The position numbers and the translations under genes were made by a program. Positions 30,035 to 37,912 of a DNA stretch of 64,000 bases are shown here, piece after piece. The DNA comes from Ustilago trichophora (taxonomy: Eukaryota; Basidiomycota; Ustilaginomycetes; Ustilaginales; Ustilaginaceae), in NCBI GenBank assembly GCA_900323505.1, contig OOIN01000003.1, positions 1,426,001-1,490,000 of the forward strand. Reading direction: 5' to 3'. Under the pieces are notes generated by a model. It was not told the origin of the DNA and ran no database searches. It was given only the letters and a program-made list of their open reading frames with translations. Each line of letters starts with the position of its first letter. Positions within the stretch are counted from its first letter, which is position 1.

Positions 30035-31225
30035 TTACTTTGCCTTCTTGCCATCAACGGCAACAGTCTCCCGCCACGATTTCCTCGCCTTCCAACCGAG
30101 CTCCTCCTCGCCGCTGCACCACCACATGCTTGCTGCAAAACCGGGGCCACCCACGAGCGTAGCGAGGATGAGACCGGTGGTTGTCTTTTCCAACCAGGGC
30201 GAGCCGGCAGGAGCCTTGACGATGGCCTTGTCGCATTCTACGTCGAGAGGCGACCTTGCCTCTCCGGTGACGGGATGGACGGGGGCCTTGTTCCTGATTG
30301 TGAGCCTCTCTGCGATAACCAAAAGGATCGTAGCGAAAGCAGCGCCGAGGATGTCGCCAATCCAGAACATGGAGACGGCGTCAAAAGTTTCGCCCTGCAG
30401 CCAGTAGCCGCGGCCGACACGGTTGAGACCATACCAGTAGGTGAAAGCGGAGATGGCGGCCATCTTGCGGTAGTACGACCAGGTGCGTTCAAAGGCGTAG
30501 CTGACACCCTCGGCGTTGTAGCGGCGAATGACGGAGCGCGAGGTGGATTCGTCGTTGACTTTGGGGGTACGGAAGCTGACCCATGCGATGGGAAGGTAGG
30601 CGAGACCAGCGAACTGAACCATGAGCGCGGCGTGGTTCCACAGCGCACCGGAAACGTCGGCGAATACAGCAATGGCTGCGGTGAGGCCAACACCCACGTG
30701 GAGCAGGTTGGCAGCGTAGATATTCGAGGCGGGCGTTGGCACGGGGAGCACTGAGGCCTTCGAGCTCTTCATGGCGCTGTAGAGAGCAGGAAGATAGACC
30801 AGCGAGAAGAAGAAGCAAGACCAGGGACCGAGACCAGCCGCAGCACCAACCGTGTTGAGGAAGACGAGGAAGACTCCCGCGTTGAGTGCCGACTTGCGGT
30901 TGGGCGAGACAGCCTGGAAGCAGAGACGGTAGGAGAGGGGGAGAGTGCAGGAGATCATGATGGCAAACAGGCCAACATTGAGTCGCTTCTCTGTGCTGCG
31001 TCGGAAGAAGCCCATGGTGGTGCAAAGGGTGTTGTCGAGCAAGGGCACGGCGCCGTGGGTGACGTCAGTCTTGAGTTTGTGACGCGATGGAAGCTTGCAC
31101 GAAGCAGCTAGGGCACGAATGGACTTGTCTTCGGAGAGGAAGAAGGCGGTATACTCGGTGGCTACACCAGCGAGCAGACCGGCGAGCGCGAGACCCAGAA
31201 CGGGCAGGAAGGAGCCTTTGCCCAT
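30035..31225 (-). CDS. Multi-pass membrane protein of unknown function
   Basis: This is a 396-residue single-exon protein. It has a signal-anchor-like N-terminus (FLPVLGLALAGLLAGVATEY) and about seven or eight further hydrophobic segments, among them VGLFAIMISCTLPLSYRLCF, ALNAGVFLVFLNTVGAAAGL, WSCFFFSLVYLPALYSAM, LLHVGVGLTAAIAVFADVSG and LILATLVGGPGFAASMWW. A basic C-terminal tail (KARKSWRETVAVDGKKAK) follows. A conserved-looking loop reads FERTWSYYRKMAAISAFTYWYG. I do not recognise the family. The fold could be that of a small-molecule carrier or an organelle membrane protein. The start MGKGSFLPV is the only ATG near the first helix. Confidence 0.8.
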   Translation of the reverse strand: MGKGSFLPVLGLALAGLLAGVATEYTAFFLSEDKSIRALAASCKLPSRHKLKTDVTHGAVPLLDNTLCTTMGFFRRSTEKRLNVGLFAIMISCTLPLSYRLCFQAVSPNRKSALNAGVFLVFLNTVGAAAGLGPWSCFFFSLVYLPALYSAMKSSKASVLPVPTPASNIYAANLLHVGVGLTAAIAVFADVSGALWNHAALMVQFAGLAYLPIAWVSFRTPKVNDESTSRSVIRRYNAEGVSYAFERTWSYYRKMAAISAFTYWYGLNRVGRGYWLQGETFDAVSMFWIGDILGAAFATILLVIAERLTIRNKAPVHPVTGEARSPLDVECDKAIVKAPAGSPWLEKTTTGLILATLVGGPGFAASMWWCSGEEELGWKARKSWRETVAVDGKKAK

Positions 31226-31933
31226 TTTTAAAGTTTTTGGCGGAGATAAGAGCTTAGCGTTTCAGGCCGCGGGTCTTTGCGATGGTGTTCAGAAGTCCGG
31301 ATATCTTGGTCTGAAGCTCGATGTCGTGTATCCTGTTCCGTTTCCTTTGTCCTTGAAGGATAAAACGGAGAAGAGAGGGATGGAGGGATGGAGGGATGGA
31401 GGGATGGATGGATGGATGGATGGATGGCGAAAGGAAGGAAGAAGACAAGAACGATGTTGAAAGTACGAGGGTGACGTGGGGAAGCCACAGGAGAAGTCGC
31501 GACTTGTTTCCTTTTGGTGACTTTTTTTTTTTTTTTTTGGAATTCTGGACCACGTCGAGCTGCAGCCAAAACAGCCTCAAACGGGAAATTGATGAAAACT
31601 GGAACGTGCGTCGAGCTCGAGCTTTGTTTCGTCCGCATTTGCATGTTTTGCCAGGAGCACGCTGCATCACAGCTGCACCGCAAATCTCCACTTTTCGCCT
31701 TTTTGGTTGTCTCTAACATTCTCGAGAAAACAAAAACAGTCTCGGCGTCACTTGGGCTCGGCATTCGGACAGAAGCATACGCGTTGGACTCGGCGAAAAG
31801 ACAACACCGAACTCTTGGGCCTCCTCCACCCTTGCTCCCCTAAAGCTCAAATTGCGCAAGCATCTAGTCATCGCCAGCTCCACCGTTCTACTACGACAAC
31901 CCCAAAGGTGCTTCCTCCATAGAATCTTCAGTG
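31226..31933. other. Divergent promoter with simple repeats
   Basis: About 700 bp separate the multi-TM gene (minus) from the hydrolase gene (plus). The region holds the GGAT-type microsatellite at 31378-31427 and a T17 run at 31522-31538. No gene is supportable. Confidence 0.5.
31378..31427. repeat. GGAT/GGAG tetra- and octanucleotide microsatellite
   Basis: Three copies of an 8-mer (GGATGGAG) lead into about six copies of GGAT. The array lies about 150 bp upstream of the start codon of the minus-strand membrane protein gene, where it reads as CCAT repeats. Confidence 0.9.
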
Positions 31934-33067
31934 ATGGTTCTCGGCCTAGGAAAGAAAAAGAAGCAAGCCAAGAAGGAGCAGGAGCAGCAAGCGTCCAGCT
32001 CTGCGGGACCTTCTTCATCTGCGCAGCCTAACGTGGACAGGCGCGGTTCATCTCGGCCACCATACGGCCAAGACAAGCACGATGAAACACCCGTCTCACC
32101 TGGATCTTTCAAGTATGGCAACGACATTTCCAAGTCGATCGTCGATATCGCCGGTCTACCCGTCAACGTGTTTGGACTGGACGAGCTGACTCCCGCTCCA
32201 TCTCGTGCCAGTGCACCGCCGCCTCCCCCCGTCTGCGTCGTGATTCATATGCATGGCCGTGGTGGATCAGCCGATAACGAGGAGAAGATTGCACGTCAGC
32301 TCTACGACCGTATCGCACGTGATAAAGAAGACTACCAAGTCCAACAGAACGAAGGCATGGTAGCCACCTCCTCGATTCAGCGCGATCATCTCATCGTCAC
32401 CTTCGACGCACGCAATCACGGCGACCGAACGACCAATCCTGAAGGTCAAAGGGCTTGGAAGCAGGGTAACACCCGCCACGCCATGGACCTGTACGGTATG
32501 ATTGTTGGCGATGCCCGTGACGCTTCTTTCCTCGTCGACTTCCTCAGCGCCTATCTCTTCCCGCATGACGAGCGCACGGTTGCTGAATGGGTCATTACCG
32601 GAAAGTCACTGGGTGGACACTCGACATGGCACGTATTGGCCAACGACCCGCGCATCAAGATTGGAGTTCCGTTCATCGGCATGCCCGACTACTCCAGGTT
32701 GCTAGCCTCCCGCACGAGGACTTCATTCGTCGCCAACGCTCCACCTTACGTGCCCGCAAGCCTCAAGGCGCTCGTCGACAAGATCGACCCTGCTCGTACC
32801 GCCTACGACAGCTTTGATGCCCGGAGGAATCCGTTCTGGGGAAAGAAGATCTGTGTGCTGAGTGGTGCCAATGATAAGTTGGTGCTGTGGGACTGGAATG
32901 AGGACTTTTTGAAGGGGCTCGTGGTGGGTGAGGCGGCTGGAGCCAGAGGCGAGATGGAGGGACTTAAGATTCACCGTAGACCAGGCGTAGGTCACGAAGT
33001 GACCGAGGAGATGGTCGAGGAGGCCGGAGAGTGGATCTGGAGGTGGGGCATTGTCGCGCCTGCTTGA
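31934..33067 (+). CDS. Alpha/beta-hydrolase-fold protein
   Basis: This 377-residue protein starts at ATG 31934 (MVLGLGKKKKQ). Residues 1 to about 55 are a lysine- and serine-rich, probably disordered leader. The fold begins at about residue 94 with VCVVIHMHGRGGSADN, where HGRGG is the usual oxyanion-hole region. The nucleophile elbow is GKSLGGHS at about 222-229. A plausible acid lies in CVLSGANDKLV, and the histidine lies in PGVGHEVTEEM near the C-terminus. The triad is therefore complete and in order. An insert of about 25 residues (KEDYQVQQNEGMVATSS) lies before LIVTFDARNHGDR. It is probably a cytosolic serine esterase or peptidase; the substrate is unknown. Confidence 0.85.
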   Translation: MVLGLGKKKKQAKKEQEQQASSSAGPSSSAQPNVDRRGSSRPPYGQDKHDETPVSPGSFKYGNDISKSIVDIAGLPVNVFGLDELTPAPSRASAPPPPPVCVVIHMHGRGGSADNEEKIARQLYDRIARDKEDYQVQQNEGMVATSSIQRDHLIVTFDARNHGDRTTNPEGQRAWKQGNTRHAMDLYGMIVGDARDASFLVDFLSAYLFPHDERTVAEWVITGKSLGGHSTWHVLANDPRIKIGVPFIGMPDYSRLLASRTRTSFVANAPPYVPASLKALVDKIDPARTAYDSFDARRNPFWGKKICVLSGANDKLVLWDWNEDFLKGLVVGEAAGARGEMEGLKIHRRPGVGHEVTEEMVEEAGEWIWRWGIVAPA

Positions 33068-33757
33068 TAGACACATGGCTATATCCTTTCAGAACCTTCT
33101 CTTAGAATGACAATAGATTCTAGAAGCTCATAGATACCACATGTCCCTGCTCACTGTGTTTCTCTCGAAACGAGGAAGACCCATTTCCTATCCAGCTGGC
33201 TGGTTTAACACTTTTGCGCGTACACTTAGACTCCCAGCAATGACCTGCAAAACTTCATCCAGTACTTTGCGCTCCTGACCAAGCGATATCTGCATGGCTG
33301 AAGATGTCGTCTTGCAAGTTAGTCAAGATGTCTGCGAAGTGCTCGGTAGTGTTGACAGCCAATCGCATTTCGGCCGAGACGGCGCACTAACATCTTATCT
33401 GTGCAGGCACTGAGACTCGCGCCTGTTGCGGTGTGAAGTGTGAGTGCACCAATCGCAGATGGGATGTTTAGAAATCCAATTTTGGCTCCTCTTGGAATTC
33501 CATGCATTTCCGCACTCTCTCACATTCAACTCCGGCTAACGGCTTAGCGCGCACAACCGGAACGCTGCTCGATCCCCACAACCCCGCCTTGGTGTGTAAC
33601 AGTACACAAGCAACGTTCACATCTGATTTGATCACTACTACCACCATCATTCATCACCATTGCACCGCATCCGCTCCGTATCGCTTTTGGATTGGTACTC
33701 CTCTGCACTCTGATCCTCCATTTTAACCCGATTCACAAGCAAGAAAACACATTCAAA
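33068..33757. other. Intergenic region upstream of cytochrome b5
   Basis: The region has no supportable gene. It contains the 3' end of the hydrolase gene and the promoter of the next gene. Confidence 0.45.
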
Positions 33758-34278
33758 ATGGGCAAGCAGGTCGACCTCAACGAGCTTAAGAACCACAAGT
33801 CTGGTGAGTTGCCACCGTCTCTCGATTGCACGTAAAGCACACGAGAAACTCAGCGTGCTGACTGTAACCTTCAATTCTATCTTTCTCGCTGCGATGCGTG
33901 AAACATGCGTACGAATCTTCTTGTTTGGCCGAAACGCTGCTACAGAGGACTCGGCTTGGGTCGTCGTCGATGGCAAGGTCTACGACGTTACCGGCTTCCT
34001 TGACGACGTAAGTTTCACCTCGCTCTCACACTACATCCAAACTCATCTCACAGGCCTCCATTGTACTCACACTGTTCCTCTCCACCCATTCATTCCACGC
34101 TTGCGTTGCATGGTGTATTGGTGCGCGCAAACAGCACCCAGGCGGAAAGAAGATCCTCCTCAAGAACTGCGGCAAGGACGCCACCGAGGCCTTCTGGACC
34201 TACCACGGCGAGAAGGTCCTCGAGAAGGTCGGTGCCGATCTCCAGATCGGCGAGTTCAAGGACTCGGCCAAGCTCTAA
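33758..34278 (+). CDS. Stand-alone soluble cytochrome b5-domain protein (3 exons, 83 aa)
   Basis: The exons are 33758-33803, 33946-34007 and 34135-34278. Introns are 142 and 127 nt with GTGAGT and GTAAGT donors and ACAG acceptors; phases are 1 and 0. The product of 83 residues begins MGKQVDLNELKNHKS and continues AWVVVDGKVYDVTGFLDDHP. The heme-ligand histidines are H37 in HPGGKKIL and H60 in TYHGEKVLEKVG, 23 residues apart as is normal for cytochrome b5. GKDATEAF lies between them, as in the family. There is no C-terminal membrane anchor and no presequence, so this is a soluble single-domain carrier. It probably donates electrons to an oxidase or desaturase, but the partner is not encoded nearby. 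Confidence 0.9.
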
Positions 34279-34864
34279 ACTGCCCAATATTAAAAGGTAG
34301 CCCTTCTCCGAGGAATAAAGAACATTTCATATATCTTACCAGTCGTATTCGCCGATTGTGCAGCTATTTGCGTGACTCTGGATGCTTGTAGGTGGCCCTG
34401 AGAGTGAGAAAGCCCATGACAAGTCCATTGGATCAGAGTCTTGAAACACGATGTCACATAACTGCGGAAGAGCGAGTCTGTCTCGAGTGAGACGGACAAA
34501 CGAGTAGAATCCGCCCTAGTGAACCAACTGCATAGCATAACGCAGCCCCACGGAAAAGCACAATGTAGCAGCCGGCAAGGCTGAGTTCGATGCTGTTCCA
34601 ATGCTCGACCATGCACAGCGGCCAAGCTATCCAGGGAGTATTACTTGCACTTACTCGGGGATGCGATGTCTGTGCTGTATGCAGCAGAGCATCACCGCGC
34701 CGTACCAAACTCGCATTGACATGAAATTTCCGTTCAGGGTCTTCTCACTTTTTTGTGCTTCTTCGAATCCGTCCATACAAACTCTTTCTACCTCGACCTC
34801 CTATTCCTATTCCTTTTCATCATCTTTTCATCATCTTGGGACACTCCGGTATAAGGATGTCGAC
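34279..34864. other. Intergenic, leader of RIT1
   Basis: The RIT1 reading frame remains open upstream to 34601, but its translation here (for example MKFPFRVFSLFCASS from 34721) is not family-like. I treat it as promoter and leader. Confidence 0.4.
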
Positions 34865-36448
34865 ATGACCCCCACAGAACCCCCGGATACCTCGTTGTCC
34901 ACCACTCTTCGCACATCATGGACTCACAGCGACCACATTAAACGAGAATCTCGGCATATCTACAACAAGCTCCATTCGATCTCTCACGACGCTCACTTCA
35001 TCCATCGCATCCACACCCTCTTCCCCGATCTCCTCTTTACCGCCAATTTGCGCTGCGGAGCATGGTACACTGATCCGACGATCACATCCGCGGTCTCTTA
35101 CTTCAAGTCTACGGATGGTCATACGCATCAATGGAGTTTCAGCTTGAAACGGTCCAACCTGCATCTCCTGCCACAAATCGTAGGAGCAGGTGGAGCGGTG
35201 ATAGTTGATTCCACTAGACGGGGGAAGAGTATGCCAGATGCGCTAAGTAAGACCGTACCTATATGGTGTGCTGTTTTGAACAGGGCGTCGGGGCGAAAGT
35301 ATGGCACGCCAGTCAAGGACGAAGAAGAGCAATTGGTGACGCCGGAATGGATGATCCCCCCAACGGAACACGATCAGATCGAAGCGCGGATCAATGGCTT
35401 TGTATCCTCGTTGCTCGACTCTGACTTGCCAGTGCCGAAGCTGGAAAAGCCGTTGCGACCGGTCTTTGTTACTCCGCAAACAGACCTCTTTTGCCTCCCG
35501 GATTCGCTAAAAGATTCGAGCGAAAGAGAATACACTCCAATAGTGCTAGTATCCGCTTCAAAATTCGTCTTGGACTCCGCCGATCTCTCTTCCGCATCCA
35601 CCAACAGCGAAACTCCACAGCGGAAAGACGAAGGATATGTGTACGTGCAGGGCGCAGGCGATGATCACGAGAACTGGGCTCGTGGTCTGACCCCAGACGT
35701 GTTTTGGAAATATCAAGCCCAGTTGCTCGCCTGCGAGAAAGACTTGCTCGAAGCATTCGTCGATAAGCTTGTTGCCGAAGGAGGCGACAACGGAGACCAC
35801 TGGTTCACCCCTCTTGCAGTCCAGTCCACCGCAGAGTCAGGGGTTGGTGCAAAGGGAGATGTGGAAGTGGGTGAGACAGGCGTTTACATTGCTTCTCGAG
35901 GAGCTGATCATGTCTTCACCACAGAAGAGAGGGATGGGTTTGATCTGATCATTCACTTCATATCCCTCTCGCCGCCTTCTACCGACTCTGCGGACTTGCA
36001 GGAAAAGCTAGCCTCCCTCGACCTCACCTCAGCATCGCAAAGAGCTAGAATATACCCAATTCACATGTCACCAAGCAAGAAAGGCCTCTCCGCCATTCGT
36101 ACAGCCTATCCTCCAGCTGTGACTCTCGCCCACCGCATCCTCTCCACTCCATCATCACCATCCGAAAAGAGGCGAAAGATCTTGGTCTGCTGTCAGGACG
36201 GCAAAGATCTATCCGGCAGCCTTGTCGTCGCCATCCTAGCAACATGTTTCACAGACCAACGCAAGCTAATCGAGCAACAGTTGGAACTGGAGAAACACAG
36301 AGATGACATCAGCAAAGATACGACAAAGAGAAGACTTCAATGGCTCGTCAGTGCCAATCCGCGCGCTGCGCCCAATAGAGCTTTCCTACTGAGGGTCAAC
36401 GAGTTGCTTCTCAGTCATCGACATCGACCGACCCCACCGACAGCATAG
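34865..36448 (+). CDS. RIT1: Initiator tRNA A64 2'-O-ribosylphosphate transferase (Rit1)
   Basis: Translation from ATG 34865 (MTPTEPPDTS) gives 527 residues, close to yeast Rit1 (513). The N-terminal half has the family segments HIYNKLHSISHDAHFIHRIH, DLLFTANLRCGAWYTDP, YFKSTDGHTHQWSFSLKRSN and VIVDSTRRGKSMPDALSKTV followed by PIWCAVLNRA. The C-terminal domain carries a phosphatase-like P-loop, VCCQDGKDLSGSLVVA, near residues 440-455, as known for Rit1. The enzyme adds phosphoribose to A64 of initiator Met-tRNA so that it is excluded from elongation. It lies tail-to-tail with REV7, with about 90 bp between stops. Intact; the start could be 34721 but the shorter form fits better. Confidence 0.93.
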   Translation: MTPTEPPDTSLSTTLRTSWTHSDHIKRESRHIYNKLHSISHDAHFIHRIHTLFPDLLFTANLRCGAWYTDPTITSAVSYFKSTDGHTHQWSFSLKRSNLHLLPQIVGAGGAVIVDSTRRGKSMPDALSKTVPIWCAVLNRASGRKYGTPVKDEEEQLVTPEWMIPPTEHDQIEARINGFVSSLLDSDLPVPKLEKPLRPVFVTPQTDLFCLPDSLKDSSEREYTPIVLVSASKFVLDSADLSSASTNSETPQRKDEGYVYVQGAGDDHENWARGLTPDVFWKYQAQLLACEKDLLEAFVDKLVAEGGDNGDHWFTPLAVQSTAESGVGAKGDVEVGETGVYIASRGADHVFTTEERDGFDLIIHFISLSPPSTDSADLQEKLASLDLTSASQRARIYPIHMSPSKKGLSAIRTAYPPAVTLAHRILSTPSSPSEKRRKILVCCQDGKDLSGSLVVAILATCFTDQRKLIEQQLELEKHRDDISKDTTKRRLQWLVSANPRAAPNRAFLLRVNELLLSHRHRPTPPTA

Positions 36449-36540
36449 AATGAGACGCAATGTATTATATAAATCAAGCAAGAGTACAACGATAAACAAA
36501 AAAAAAACCATAGCTGTAAGGATAAAGTATGTGTGAAATG

Positions 36541-37845
36541 CTAATATCCGCCACTGAGATTCGCACCAAAGTCATCCCTCACACTCTGACTACTCCCGCT
36601 GGGCGAGCTGGGTGCCGAGGAAGACGACTCGGAATCGGACTCGGCCGCCCTTGTTTCGCCGAGTACCATGCGGGCGCGTTTGCGTTTGCTTTTGGCATGG
36701 GCGATATCCGGTTCGGCATCTGCCTCGGCCAGTGCTGGTTGATCCAAATCCCGTTCGGCATCCAGGCGACGTGCTCGGTTCTTGATCTCTCTAGCGTTGC
36801 CTCCCGCCGCTACAGTGGATGTAGAAACGTCGATTTGGGTGGCTTTCGACAATAATAGCTCGTCTTCGACTCCATTGGGCTTGCGAAGCGGTTGAGCTGA
36901 AGTAGGTCGGACCGGCGCTTGTTTCGAAGGAGATGGATTTGAGGCATGAGAATGACCAGATTTGGCATAAATGTCTTCTTCGACATAGAGCATAAGATTG
37001 ATGATGCCAGAGTCGAGGGTTTTGATGGGTCGGATTTTGGGAGCTGGGTCAGCGGCGTGTCCGTGGCTGGAAGAGTGGTTCTGAGGTCTGTGTGTGCGGC
37101 CGAGGTTTTCAGCATCTGCAGGAATCCAGTCCCCGGTATTCGGTTCGTTCCGGTCTTTGCCAGTTGGTGAAGCGTCTTCGTCGGCCATCTCGAGTACCAC
37201 GGCAAAGGTGAGCTCCGTCGATGATGTTCCATCGCCATCGTTGCTCTTTCCACCTGCCGATGGTGGCATGTCGTACAGGATGCCATCAACAACCATGAGC
37301 TTCTGCATGAAGCCTCGGAAGATGAGCTCGAGCTCATCGCTCGTCACGTTGCTTGATATCGCTAGATCTCTATCGCGCGGGTCTATCAGTGTTGATGGTA
37401 GGATATAGTCCAAGCTGAAAACAAAGCGTTCGTACGCATCCGCAGGGTTGGAACTCCCATTGCTCGAATCCATCCCAGCTGAGGACCCGCTTCCCGACAC
37501 ACCGTTAGTCGGATCGACTACGACATTTGGTCGAATGACAAGGATGGCCTTGCTGACAGTACTCTTTTCGATCTCGCTACGGAGAGCGGTGAGGACGCGC
37601 GAAATGTACTCATTGAGACCCGGATGGCGAGATTGATAGCAGGGATGGTTGTACTTTTTGCGTCTGGCAAAGACATCATACGGGTACACTGAGCGCATGC
37701 ATAGAATAGTGTGGAAAGCGACCTCGAGAAAGTCGATGATGCCAGAGACGAGTTGGTTGTAGGTGAGGGGTGAGTCTTCTAGTCGATCGCGTGCGGGAAC
37801 GACGTTGTGGTCGATGTCGAGCTGCCTCGCTTTGCCCTTATCCAT
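36541..37845 (-). CDS. REV7: HORMA-domain protein Rev7 (DNA polymerase zeta subunit)
   Basis: This is a 434-residue single-exon protein. The HORMA domain starts near residue 27: LVSGIIDFLEVAFHTILCMR, VYPYDVFARRKKYNHPCYQS and RHPGLNEYISRVL are close to the MAD2L2/Rev7 pattern. AYERFVFSLDYIL and ELIFRGFMQKLMVVDGILYD follow, and the closing strand is IKTLDSGIINLMLYVEEDIY near 280-300. Two polar inserts enlarge the domain (about 110-135 and 200-265). The last about 130 residues are an unrelated charged tail with a KSKRKRARM nuclear-localisation-like patch. Rev7 bridges Rev3 and Rev1 in translesion synthesis. Its start codon is 67 bp from that of the divergent nuclease/CCCH gene. Confidence 0.9.
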   Translation of the reverse strand: MDKGKARQLDIDHNVVPARDRLEDSPLTYNQLVSGIIDFLEVAFHTILCMRSVYPYDVFARRKKYNHPCYQSRHPGLNEYISRVLTALRSEIEKSTVSKAILVIRPNVVVDPTNGVSGSGSSAGMDSSNGSSNPADAYERFVFSLDYILPSTLIDPRDRDLAISSNVTSDELELIFRGFMQKLMVVDGILYDMPPSAGGKSNDGDGTSSTELTFAVVLEMADEDASPTGKDRNEPNTGDWIPADAENLGRTHRPQNHSSSHGHAADPAPKIRPIKTLDSGIINLMLYVEEDIYAKSGHSHASNPSPSKQAPVRPTSAQPLRKPNGVEDELLLSKATQIDVSTSTVAAGGNAREIKNRARRLDAERDLDQPALAEADAEPDIAHAKSKRKRARMVLGETRAAESDSESSSSAPSSPSGSSQSVRDDFGANLSGGY

Positions 37846-37912
37846 GGTGCTGGTGATGGCGTTAAAAGGCTAACGGTAGCATGACGCTCTTCAGCTCTAC
37901 TGTTCTGACATC

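Noticed and set aside
30489..31025. 178-codon minus-strand frame in another phase
   Set aside because: Shadow of the multi-TM protein gene in the same strand, low quality translation.
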